37,665 nucleotides of DNA from a virus. The position numbers were made by a program, and so were the translations under genes. This document shows positions 31,023-37,487 of the stretch, in pieces (position 1 is the stretch's first letter; the number at the start of each line of letters is the position of its first letter). The stretch lies in the IMG/VR virus record IMGVR_UViG_3300034110_000147, positions 1-37,665 of that record; one strand, given 5' to 3'. The notes beneath the pieces are model-generated. The model ran no database searches. It was not told the DNA's origin and was given only the letters and a program-made list of their open reading frames with translations.

Positions 31023-31055
31023 CTATTTGATAACAATTAAAACAGAAAGGGTCTT

Positions 31056-31124
31056 ATGTTAGAAACCTCTGGAGCAGCAATAGTTCAAGCTCACATGGCA
31101 CTCGTATGTCGTGTGAGCTTTTTT
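31056..31124 (+). other. Short leader with strong ribosome-binding site, ending in a terminator
   Basis: An AAAGGG ribosome-binding site and ATG at 31056 open a frame that runs 67 codons to 31259, far into phoH. The first part (MLETSGAAIVQAHMALVC) is encoded over the terminator hairpin. As a 67-residue protein it looks unlikely, because its last third is antigenic noise of the phoH frame. As a translated leader peptide, or a small late RNA of about 95 bases, it is possible. Confidence 0.35.
31087..31124 (+). terminator. Intrinsic terminator between FmdB-like gene and phoH
   Basis: AAGCTCACA (31087-31095) / TGTGAGCTT (31112-31120), 9 pairs, 16-base loop, followed by a run of six T. A clear rho-independent terminator upstream of phoH. 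Confidence 0.85.
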
Positions 31125-31162
31125 GTTTGTATCATACCAAAAACTAAAATAGGATTGCTAAC

Positions 31163-31906
31163 ATGTCTAAGAATGCTAAACGTTTTCAACAAGCAGTTAA
31201 CACAAAACCGCAAAGAAGGGACTATCATGCTTATCAAGAAGAGCCGCAAATTCAAGTAGAGTTTAAGCACCCATCTGCTAAACCTATTGAGACTTTATCC
31301 GACACACAAGATTCACACAAAGAATCTCTAATCCACGATACCCTGGTTGTTGCTATAGGGCCAGCCGGTGTGGGTAAGACATATCTGTCAGCAGCGGTAG
31401 CAGCGGAACTGTACAAGCAAAAGCATTTCAAGTATATCATATTGACTCGTCCAAATGTTGAAACAGGTAAGAGCTTAGGTTTCCTGCCAGGTGATATGTC
31501 CGAGAAGTATGCACCGTACTTAGAGCCGTTCAAGAAAGCATTGATTGATCGTTTAGGTAGCGAACGTTTCCGATGTGATTATATGAAGCGTATTATGCCT
31601 AAACCATTAGCATACATGCGTGGCGATACGTTCGATGATTCGATTGTACTATTGGATGAAGCACAAAACACCACAGTCACTGAAATGAAGATGTTCATCA
31701 CTCGTATCGGGATAAACAGTAAGGTCTTCATTACAGGCGACACCGCTCAATCTGATCTTAGAGGACAAGAGAACGGTTTGGATTGGTTAGTTAAAGAACT
31801 AAGACGCCAACAGAAGGCCTATGACATTTTCGAATACGATATGAAAGAATGTGTTCGTTCTGGATTTGTGTTAGACATGTTAGACTTAATCAGCAAAGCT
31901 GAGTAA
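31163..31906 (+). CDS. phoH: PhoH-like P-loop ATPase
   Basis: A 247-residue protein. The PhoH domain starts after a ~55-residue polar N-terminus: Walker A GPAGVGKT at 66-73, ILTRPNVETGKSLGFLPGD at 93-111, YMRGDTFDDSIVLLDEAQN at 151-169 with Walker B, then FITGDTAQSDL and a conserved ending. PhoH is a predicted RNA helicase/ATPase of unclear role, used as a marker gene for marine phages; the link with phosphate starvation is not proven. TAGGAT precedes the ATG. It is followed by a promoter and hairpin that control the next gene. Confidence 0.93.
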   Translation: MSKNAKRFQQAVNTKPQRRDYHAYQEEPQIQVEFKHPSAKPIETLSDTQDSHKESLIHDTLVVAIGPAGVGKTYLSAAVAAELYKQKHFKYIILTRPNVETGKSLGFLPGDMSEKYAPYLEPFKKALIDRLGSERFRCDYMKRIMPKPLAYMRGDTFDDSIVLLDEAQNTTVTEMKMFITRIGINSKVFITGDTAQSDLRGQENGLDWLVKELRRQQKAYDIFEYDMKECVRSGFVLDMLDLISKAE

Positions 31907-31935
31907 TTTACACAGGCCTTCTATTCGTGTATAAT
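31907..31935 (+). promoter_or_regulatory. Sigma70 promoter inside the hairpin before the RecB-like nuclease gene
   Basis: TTTACA at 31907-31912 (5 of 6), a 17-base spacer, TATAAT at 31930-31935. The expected start near 31942 lies at the end of the loop, so the transcript carries only the right arm of the hairpin and the ribosome-binding site stays free. Confidence 0.8.
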
Positions 31936-31955
31936 TTATAAAGAATAGGAGGCCT
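31914..31955 (+). promoter_or_regulatory. Hairpin that sequesters the ribosome-binding site of the RecB-like nuclease gene
   Basis: Left arm 31914-31926 pairs with right arm 31943-31955 over 13 positions (12 Watson-Crick, one G-U) with a 16-base loop. The right arm contains AGGAGG (31947-31952), a perfect Shine-Dalgarno 7 bases before the ATG at 31960. In read-through RNA from phoH it would be locked. The same design regulates several T4 genes (e.g. gene e lysozyme, soc). Confidence 0.75.
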
Positions 31956-31959
31956 CTTC

Positions 31960-32697
31960 ATGAGTAAAGTATCGTTAGAGTGGAAAAAATTCGACTGGAT
32001 CAATCTACCGTTCAAAGAACTGGACGTGGAAGAAGGTGATGTCCGTCTTTACAAAGTGTCCGAGGATATTAAGCTGCCATCAATGACATCTGTATTGTCT
32101 GTACTGAAAGATGAAGATGGTGGACTAGAACAATGGATTGAACGGGTAGGTAAAGAAGAAGCAACTAAAATTGTGGATGAAGCAATTCGTCGCGGTAACA
32201 GCTTGCATGACTTATCAGAAAGATATTTGAAAAACCAGTTAACTCGTGCAGATGTAACGGGACCAGGAGCATTGCTGTTCAATCGCTCTAAACGTCACAT
32301 AGACGCTCTAGGCCCTATTGTCGGAGTAGAGGTGCCACTATACAACATAGAGGATGGTTATGCGGGCAGAACGGACTGTATCGCGTTTCACGGCAAAGAT
32401 CTATGTGTTGTTGACCATAAGAACTCTAGACGCAAAATTGACTTGACAAAAGACTATGCAAGAAAGAAACTGTTTGGCTATATGGTACAGACATGTGGTT
32501 ATGGTAGAGCCTTTGCCAAGATGTTTCCACACCTTCCAGCACCAACACATGGCATTCTGATTGTGGGCAACGTAGCAGAGATGTCTAGTTCTATGTTCAA
32601 ATTTAAGTTAGCACCTTTAGAAAAAGAGCTTGACATTGTACTGGACGCATATTACAATAGAGAATCAATAAAGAAGAGTTCCTTCTTTAGACTATAA
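31960..32697 (+). CDS. RecB/Cas4-like PD-(D/E)XK exonuclease
   Basis: A 245-residue nuclease. Motifs in order: RGNSLHDLSERYL with H83, E124 in VGVEVPLY, D139 in AGRTDCIAF, the core VDHKNS at 151-156 (D152, K154), and Q177...Y181 (QTCGY), the QxxxY signature of RecB/AddB/Cas4 enzymes. In T4-like phages lacking DexA such enzymes are thought to degrade host DNA or process ends in recombination; the exact role here is not shown. It lacks the iron-sulphur cysteine cluster of Cas4 proper. Regulated by the hairpin/promoter switch at 31907-31955; followed by late coactivator gene 33. Confidence 0.85.
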   Translation: MSKVSLEWKKFDWINLPFKELDVEEGDVRLYKVSEDIKLPSMTSVLSVLKDEDGGLEQWIERVGKEEATKIVDEAIRRGNSLHDLSERYLKNQLTRADVTGPGALLFNRSKRHIDALGPIVGVEVPLYNIEDGYAGRTDCIAFHGKDLCVVDHKNSRRKIDLTKDYARKKLFGYMVQTCGYGRAFAKMFPHLPAPTHGILIVGNVAEMSSSMFKFKLAPLEKELDIVLDAYYNRESIKKSSFFRL

Positions 32698-32708
32698 GGG
32701 TTTCCATC

Positions 32709-32945
32709 GTGGCTAAGATGACAGGGTTCAAGTCTTCATCAGATTTCTCAATGTATTTAGAGAATCTAAAAAGAGACAAGCAGTTAGACTCTTACACTGA
32801 TACTATCTTGTATTTCTATGAGAACCAAAGTGATCATGAAATGGAAGATATTGCTAAACTTCTGAACAAGAAGATTAAAGATCAGTTGGAAGTTGAAGCA
32901 CAACAACGTGGGCTCATCAAAGATAGCAGCGTAAAGCTGTTCTGA
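32709..32945 (+). CDS. 33: Late-transcription coactivator gp33
   Basis: A 78-residue protein (T4 gp33 is 112) identified mainly from the gene order 33-59-32, which is that of T4. It is small, charged and helical. MEDIAKLLNKKIKDQLEVEA near 45-64 resembles the C-terminal half of T4 gp33 (IPSGIIEKIQSEAIDENLL). It ends in SSVKLF, a hydrophobic tail like the clamp-binding end of T4 gp33. gp33 links RNA polymerase to the gp45 clamp. The start is GTG at 32709, with TAAGGG 8 bases before it. The sigma factor gp55 is not in this window. Confidence 0.7.
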   Translation: MAKMTGFKSSSDFSMYLENLKRDKQLDSYTDTILYFYENQSDHEMEDIAKLLNKKIKDQLEVEAQQRGLIKDSSVKLF

Positions 32946-32952
32946 GGTTTCA

Positions 32953-33510
32953 ATGAAAGGCATGCGTGCTTGGGTAGTCATGCGTTGCGTGGCTCACCAC
33001 TTAAATTCCAATCTTCCGTATGATGGGTGGAAATACAATTTTCGCTCATCTAAACTAACTCCCGAACTTTACATGAAAAATGTGCATCTGCGGTTGCAGT
33101 ATGGTTTCCACCATGTAGAGCGAGAGTTTCCAACTGACAATGATTTGATCAAGTTTTGGTATCCTTTGTTCAGATTGTCCTATGCTAAAGTTGATATGGC
33201 TGTTAGATTTGGCAGAACACACTACGCTCAAATGAAACACTTCATCAAGTATATAGAGACTAAACTACCGGATGAAGAAGAACCTACTTTTACCATTGAT
33301 GCCAACGGACTGCCATCAATTTACAACCGTTCCAAGAAATCCATGGAAGAATATTTTTTAGTTGTGGCGATGTTTCTTAAATTTCCATCACTAAATAAAC
33401 TGGTATTCAATGATCCACTGAACATTTACAGTACATGGTTAGAGCAAGTCCACATTGACAGGCGCTTCATTTCACTGTATATTTCAAAAGATCTTGTATG
33501 CTCACACTAA
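32953..33510 (+). CDS. 59: Helicase loader gp59
   Basis: A 185-residue protein (T4 gp59 is 217). It loads the replicative helicase gp41 on gp32-coated forks. The similarity to T4 is modest: LPYDGWKYNFRSSKLTPELY near 21-40 fits T4 KYDVIKYNWCMRVSDAAY, and YRKYF/FFQK-type helices follow. The position between 33 and 32 is as in T4, which supports the call strongly. Rich in aromatic and basic residues, as in gp59. GAGGTTTC precedes the ATG. Confidence 0.8.
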   Translation: MKGMRAWVVMRCVAHHLNSNLPYDGWKYNFRSSKLTPELYMKNVHLRLQYGFHHVEREFPTDNDLIKFWYPLFRLSYAKVDMAVRFGRTHYAQMKHFIKYIETKLPDEEEPTFTIDANGLPSIYNRSKKSMEEYFLVVAMFLKFPSLNKLVFNDPLNIYSTWLEQVHIDRRFISLYISKDLVCSH

Positions 33511-33557
33511 CATTCAAGAACACAATATGTCCAATATGCAAAATAAGGTAGTACAAA

Positions 33558-34511
33558 ATGATCGACTTCAGTAAATTAAAAAATGCACGTGGTTCGAACT
33601 TAGCATCTCTGACAGAGAAGTTAGACTCGATGAACAAAGGTTCTGGCAGTCAAAAAGACGAACGTATCTTTAAGCCTACTTTCGACAAGAAAGAAGAAAA
33701 AGGCTACGCTGTTATTCGCTTCCTTCCTAATAAACATGGTGAGCCGTTTGTTCGTGTATTCAGTCACGCATTCAAAGGCGCGGGTGGTTGGTACTTAGAG
33801 TCAAGCCGTTCAACAATCAATGAAGATGATCCAGTAAGCATCTCTAACCGTTTGTACTGGAACAAAGGCGAAGAAACTGGTAACGAGAACCTGAAAAACA
33901 TCGTTAAAGGCCGTAAGCGCAACACCAAGTATTTCGCGAACGCTTTCGTTATCAAAGACCAGTATAATCCAGCAGTTAACGGCAAGGTTATGATCTATGA
34001 ATTTGGCGCACAAATCTTCAAGAAAATTGAAGCAGCTGCAAAGCCTGAGTTCGAAGACGACAAGCCATTAGATCCGTTTGATATGTGGTCAGGCGCTGAC
34101 TTCAAGATCAAGATTGTTGGTAAAGAAATGCCAGGCCAAGGCGGCACTAAAGTGATCGTACCTAACTACGAAAACTCTGAATTCGCAGGTCCGTCTGAGT
34201 TCTTAGCATCAGACGAAGAACGTGAAGCAATGTTCAACCAGACGTTTGACTTAACACCTTTCTTGAAGGTTAAGAGTTTTGACGAGTTGGCAACACGTTT
34301 CGAAAAGGTTACAGGTGAAAAACACAACGCACTTGAAACTGGTGAACCTGGTCAGGCGGCAGCAAATCGTGTTAGCACACAACACGCAATGCAAGAACAA
34401 CAATCCGCTCCAGCACAGGCTCCAGCAGCATCTGCCCAGTTAGCAGCCTCGATCGAAGAAGATGACGATGATGACATCTTAGCACAGTTCAGACAGTTAG
34501 CTAACAGCTAA
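33558..34511 (+). CDS. 32: Single-stranded DNA-binding protein gp32, zinc finger lost
   Basis: A 317-residue protein (T4 gp32 is 301). It coats single-stranded DNA in replication and recombination. N-terminal FSKLKNARGSNLASLTEKL matches the basic LAST region; YAVIRFLPNKHGEPFVRVFS (49-68), GGWYLESS (T4 GKWYIETC) and YWNKGEET... KRNTKYFANAFVIKDQYNP follow T4. The C-terminus is acidic (EEDDDDDILAQFRQL), the T4-type interaction tail. T4 binds zinc through one His and three Cys; here FSHAF keeps the His but the cysteines are replaced (WYLESSRSTINEDDPVS), and the protein has no cysteine at all. An Ala/Gln-rich linker precedes the tail. AAGGTA precedes the ATG. Confidence 0.94.
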   Translation: MIDFSKLKNARGSNLASLTEKLDSMNKGSGSQKDERIFKPTFDKKEEKGYAVIRFLPNKHGEPFVRVFSHAFKGAGGWYLESSRSTINEDDPVSISNRLYWNKGEETGNENLKNIVKGRKRNTKYFANAFVIKDQYNPAVNGKVMIYEFGAQIFKKIEAAAKPEFEDDKPLDPFDMWSGADFKIKIVGKEMPGQGGTKVIVPNYENSEFAGPSEFLASDEEREAMFNQTFDLTPFLKVKSFDELATRFEKVTGEKHNALETGEPGQAAANRVSTQHAMQEQQSAPAQAPAASAQLAASIEEDDDDDILAQFRQLANS

Positions 34512-34525
34512 ACTGATTTAACTAT

Positions 34526-34551
34526 AAAAGCCCGCCAAGTGCGGGCTTTTT
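34526..34551 (+). terminator. Intrinsic terminator after gene 32
   Basis: AAAAGCCCGC (34526-34535) / GCGGGCTTTT (34541-34550), loop CAAGT, then further T. Same GC stem as the terminator at 2744-2769. Confidence 0.9.
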
Positions 34552-34552
34552 G

Positions 34553-34581
34553 TTGACTTTGATTTCAACTCATGTTTTAAT
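34553..34581 (+). promoter_or_regulatory. Sigma70 promoter of the membrane cassette
   Basis: TTGACT at 34553-34558, 17-base spacer, TTTAAT at 34576-34581 with an extended -10 TG at 34573. It directly follows the gene 32 terminator and starts a new unit. Confidence 0.75.
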
Positions 34582-34615
34582 GTGTTTGAAATTAACAACT
34601 GTCTAAGGATACATT

Positions 34616-34921
34616 ATGAAACGATTATTAGTCATTGCTGTTGCTTTATGTGTTAGCGCATGTGAGCCTTATGTTAGACAGGTAACCGCATATCCGTTAC
34701 CTCCTGCTCTAGCAGATTGCCAAGTATATCAAGTATCGAATGGTGAAGTTATTATGAGTGTGATCCATTGCCCTCATGCAGATACTCACAACACCTACAG
34801 CTCAGGTAAAACAACACAGAGCGTTTCTGTTATTACTGAACCTGCTCCAGTCAATCCTGAAATCGAAGAGATTAAAGCAAAGATTGCTGCTTTGGAAGAG
34901 CAACTGTCACATCTAAACTAA
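34616..34921 (+). CDS. Predicted phage lipoprotein
   Basis: A 101-residue protein with a signal peptide (MKRLLVIAVALCVSAC) and lipobox VSAC giving lipid-modified Cys16. The mature part has few features: a short beta-rich segment with two cysteines (ADCQVYQV and VIHCPH), a Ser/Thr linker and a C-terminal coiled-coil-like helix (EIEEIKAKIAALEEQL). It is presumably anchored in the membrane facing the periplasm. It precedes two other membrane proteins under one sigma70 promoter. Superinfection exclusion or envelope work is conceivable, but not shown. Confidence 0.75.
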   Translation: MKRLLVIAVALCVSACEPYVRQVTAYPLPPALADCQVYQVSNGEVIMSVIHCPHADTHNTYSSGKTTQSVSVITEPAPVNPEIEEIKAKIAALEEQLSHLN

Positions 34922-34933
34922 GGGTGATTTGAT

Positions 34934-36022
34934 ATGGGTGATATTTTTGCTATCTTCATTCCAGCAGTGTTAATCACACTCTGCATGAAAATGTATTACA
35001 AGAAAGAGATAACAGATAAAGAGGCACTGTTGTCTCTGGCTGTTAACTTTGCTATCAGTCTAGTGTTCTTAGGCATCATTACTGCCAGTCAGTATATAAA
35101 GATGGCAGACTCACAGATACTGTCTGGGGTTGTATCCTCTAAGAAAAGACAAGAGGTATCATGCGAACATAGTTACAGCTGCCGATGCAGACAGTCATGT
35201 TCTGGTAGTGGTAAGAATAGGTCTTGCAGCCAAGTATGCGATACGTGCTATGATCACTCTTACGACGTCGATTGGAACGTGTACACATCACTCAGCAATT
35301 TCACTATCAGCAGAGAGGATAGACGGGGGTTAACTGAACCTTCCAGATGGTCTTCTGTTGTTGTAGGTGAGTACGTGGCGGAAAGATTCTCTTATCAGAA
35401 TCCTTTACTAGCAGACGAAAAGACTCTGTTTGTTGAACTACCGGAAACAATGAAGGATAAGCAATTTCCTGCATATCCAAGTGTCTATGATTACTGGAAG
35501 ATTAATCGTGTTATAGGTATACCTGCCCCTCTTGGTGCCGAGATATCTGTATACCTAAATGAGACGTTAAAACAGATAGGCGCACGTAAGCAGCTCAATA
35601 TTGTGGTGGTAGGTATGTACAATACCACTCCAGACCACTTCAATGGCTTGATGGCAAGTTGGAGAGGGGGCAAAAAGAACGATGTGATCTTAGTGTACGG
35701 CCTGTCTCCAGATAACACCATCCAGTGGTTTAAGTCCAACTCTTATGCAATGGGCATGGGCAATAAAGAGTTGCACTATCGACTTGCTGCTAACGCCACT
35801 ACAAAACCTTTAACAATGGACCACATCAAAGAACAGGTGTCATTGATAGAGAAGCACTTTGTAAGGTTAAGCACAGAAGAACTGAAATTTAAAGCACTGG
35901 CTATTGACACTCCGTTGTGGGCCATTGTATTATTAACATTCATTAACGCGATTGCTAGCATACTGTTAGGCGCGTATATGAAACAAACAGATTTATTCAC
36001 AACCCGTCATAGGAGATGGTAA
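34934..36022 (+). CDS. Cys-rich membrane protein, possibly TPM-like domain
   Basis: A 362-residue protein with two N-terminal transmembrane segments (about 4-20 and 33-52) and one C-terminal (about 330-350). Just after the second segment is a Cys/His cluster (C77, C83, C85, C89, C98, C102, C105 with H79 and H108) that could bind zinc or form disulphides. The region 220-290 (NIVVVGMYNTTP, then GGKKNDVILVYGLSPDNTIQ) looks like a TPM domain (the IxVVT...GKKxxNGVLLLV pattern); this is a by-eye inference. TPM and LemA proteins are often neighbours in bacteria, and a LemA-like gene follows with TAATG overlap. Function unknown. Confidence 0.6.
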   Translation: MGDIFAIFIPAVLITLCMKMYYKKEITDKEALLSLAVNFAISLVFLGIITASQYIKMADSQILSGVVSSKKRQEVSCEHSYSCRCRQSCSGSGKNRSCSQVCDTCYDHSYDVDWNVYTSLSNFTISREDRRGLTEPSRWSSVVVGEYVAERFSYQNPLLADEKTLFVELPETMKDKQFPAYPSVYDYWKINRVIGIPAPLGAEISVYLNETLKQIGARKQLNIVVVGMYNTTPDHFNGLMASWRGGKKNDVILVYGLSPDNTIQWFKSNSYAMGMGNKELHYRLAANATTKPLTMDHIKEQVSLIEKHFVRLSTEELKFKALAIDTPLWAIVLLTFINAIASILLGAYMKQTDLFTTRHRRW

Positions 36023-36585
36023 TGTTAAAACAACGTGGCTCGGCATTAATTGCCTTAATTTGTGTGGTTCTTGTTATTGTAGCAGTAGGCATGACACTGT
36101 TGTCATACGCTAACCGTGCAGTAGAGTATGAACAAAATATCAACAAGTTTGACAAAGCATCTCAAAATACTCTGTCAAACTACACACTGAAAATCACTGA
36201 AATGTTCGAAGTTCCGGCTGCTTATGTAGCAGACTTGAAGTCAGTTGTTAGCGCAACTTTCCAAGGTCGTTACGGTGCGGATGGTTCTCAGGCAACAATG
36301 CAGTGGATTAAAGAACAGAACTTGCAATTTGACTCTTCTTTATACAAAGAGCTTCAAGTGACCATTGCATCTGGCCGTGACGAGTTTAAAGCATCACAAG
36401 ATCGTAAGTTAGAAATCTGTACTCAGTACGATATCTTAACTGCAAAGCCAGTGAGCAAGTTCATTCTTAGCATTGTTGGCTATCCTTCACTTGACGTCCA
36501 GGATAAGTGTCGTATTGTGTTAGACCAAGGTACAATTGATACTTTTAAAACAGGTATCGCTAAACCAATCAAGCCGCGCGGATAA
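36022..36585 (+). CDS. LemA-like membrane-anchored protein
   Basis: A 187-residue protein: one N-terminal transmembrane segment (SALIALICVVLVIVAVGMTL) then a soluble helical domain. The order RAVEYEQNINKFDKASQNTL, YTLKITEMFEVPAAYVADLK, FQGRYGADGSQA and LQVTIASGRDEFKASQDRKL fits the LemA-type four-helix pattern seen in phages. In bacteria, LemA is an inner-membrane protein of unclear function. The ATG at 36022 overlaps the previous stop (TAATG) and has AGGAGA at good spacing; an ATG 6 bases earlier overlaps that ribosome-binding site and is less likely. A terminator overlaps its stop codon. Confidence 0.72.
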   Translation: MLKQRGSALIALICVVLVIVAVGMTLLSYANRAVEYEQNINKFDKASQNTLSNYTLKITEMFEVPAAYVADLKSVVSATFQGRYGADGSQATMQWIKEQNLQFDSSLYKELQVTIASGRDEFKASQDRKLEICTQYDILTAKPVSKFILSIVGYPSLDVQDKCRIVLDQGTIDTFKTGIAKPIKPRG

Positions 36586-36595
36586 CGCGGCTTTT
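36571..36595 (+). terminator. Intrinsic terminator at the end of the LemA-like gene
   Basis: AAGCCGCG (36571-36578) / CGCGGCTT (36586-36593), loop of 7 bases, continuing into TTTT. The stop codon (36583-36585) is in the loop. Confidence 0.85.
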
Positions 36596-36612
36596 CCTCT
36601 AAGGAAATTATC

Positions 36613-37476
36613 ATGAATCGCTATAAAGTAATGAACGGCATAGGCCGCGAAATCCAGTACACTAAGATTGAGTTTAGTGACGGCACTCATAACATCCTTA
36701 TAGACACTCCGAAAGAAGAGTTGTTTGAAAACGGTGACATTCTAATCACTGTTCCAGCAGTTTGTCCAGACGGCTTTGATACAGTGTTATGGGATCTGCT
36801 GTTGCTCGAAAAGGCGTTAGAAGGGACATACAACTCATACAGAATAGATGTTAAGATTAGTCTTATATTCGAGTATCTGCCTAACGCAAGAGCGGATCGT
36901 CGTTTCACTGCTAACTCGACTACGCCTCTGAAAGTGTTTGCCAATGCAATTGAAGAACTAATTAATCCTGTCAAGGTGTATGTTGTCGCACCACACAATG
37001 CAGACGCACTACCATCTCAATGGTTAGTGGATAACGTCACACCATATAAGAAACTGCTTAGTGGTGTAGAACATGATGTTGTGGTATTTCCGGACAAAGG
37101 TGCAGCAGGTCGTTTCAAAGACTTAACCAAGAAGCCTGTGGTTATATTCGACAAGGTTCGCAACGTTGAAGATGGTAAAGTTGTCGGAACTAAAATCGAA
37201 AGTGCTGTAGGCGTTATACAAGCAGAGAAGCCATTACAATTTGTCATCCTAGACGACATCTGCGACGGTGGTCGTACATTCACTGAATGCGCTAAAGAGC
37301 TGAGAAAAGAATATCCAGACTGTCATATCACATTATGTGTGGCACATGGTATTTTTTCTAAAGGGTTAGGCGTGTTTAAGGGCTTGATCAATCGCGTAGA
37401 AGCATGTAATATTGTTGGCAGTTACACAACGAGAGTAGACATTGCTACTTTCAATCACATTTCTAAATCTAAATAG
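36613..37476 (+). CDS. prs: Prs-like pyrophosphokinase (PRPP synthetase, or ADP-ribose pyrophosphate synthetase Adps)
   Basis: A 287-residue enzyme of the ribose-phosphate pyrophosphokinase family (cellular Prs is ~310). Visible pieces: YLPNARADRRF at 89-99 (the YARQDR segment), the metal-site-like VVAPHNADA near 124-132, VVVFPDKGAAGRF at 156-168, IFDKVRN at 178-184 (the catalytic Lys/Arg loop), and the ribose-phosphate loop VILDDICDGGRT at 211-222. The family transfers pyrophosphate from ATP to ribose-5-phosphate. Phage members next to a NadV-like gene may instead act on ADP-ribose (Adps of the NARP1 anti-defence pathway). The next gene is NadV-like, 11 bases away. AAGGAAA precedes the ATG. 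Confidence 0.9.
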   Translation: MNRYKVMNGIGREIQYTKIEFSDGTHNILIDTPKEELFENGDILITVPAVCPDGFDTVLWDLLLLEKALEGTYNSYRIDVKISLIFEYLPNARADRRFTANSTTPLKVFANAIEELINPVKVYVVAPHNADALPSQWLVDNVTPYKKLLSGVEHDVVVFPDKGAAGRFKDLTKKPVVIFDKVRNVEDGKVVGTKIESAVGVIQAEKPLQFVILDDICDGGRTFTECAKELRKEYPDCHITLCVAHGIFSKGLGVFKGLINRVEACNIVGSYTTRVDIATFNHISKSK

Positions 37477-37487
37477 GAAATTATACT

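Noticed and set aside
31056-31259. A 67-codon frame with a good ribosome-binding site before phoH, as a protein gene
   Set aside because: It runs across an intrinsic terminator and almost 100 bases into phoH in another frame, and its product has no domain-like composition. Kept only as a possible leader or small RNA.
31960-32697. True CRISPR Cas4
   Set aside because: The nuclease has RecB-family catalytic motifs and QxxxY, but no iron-sulphur cysteine cluster and no CRISPR neighbours.
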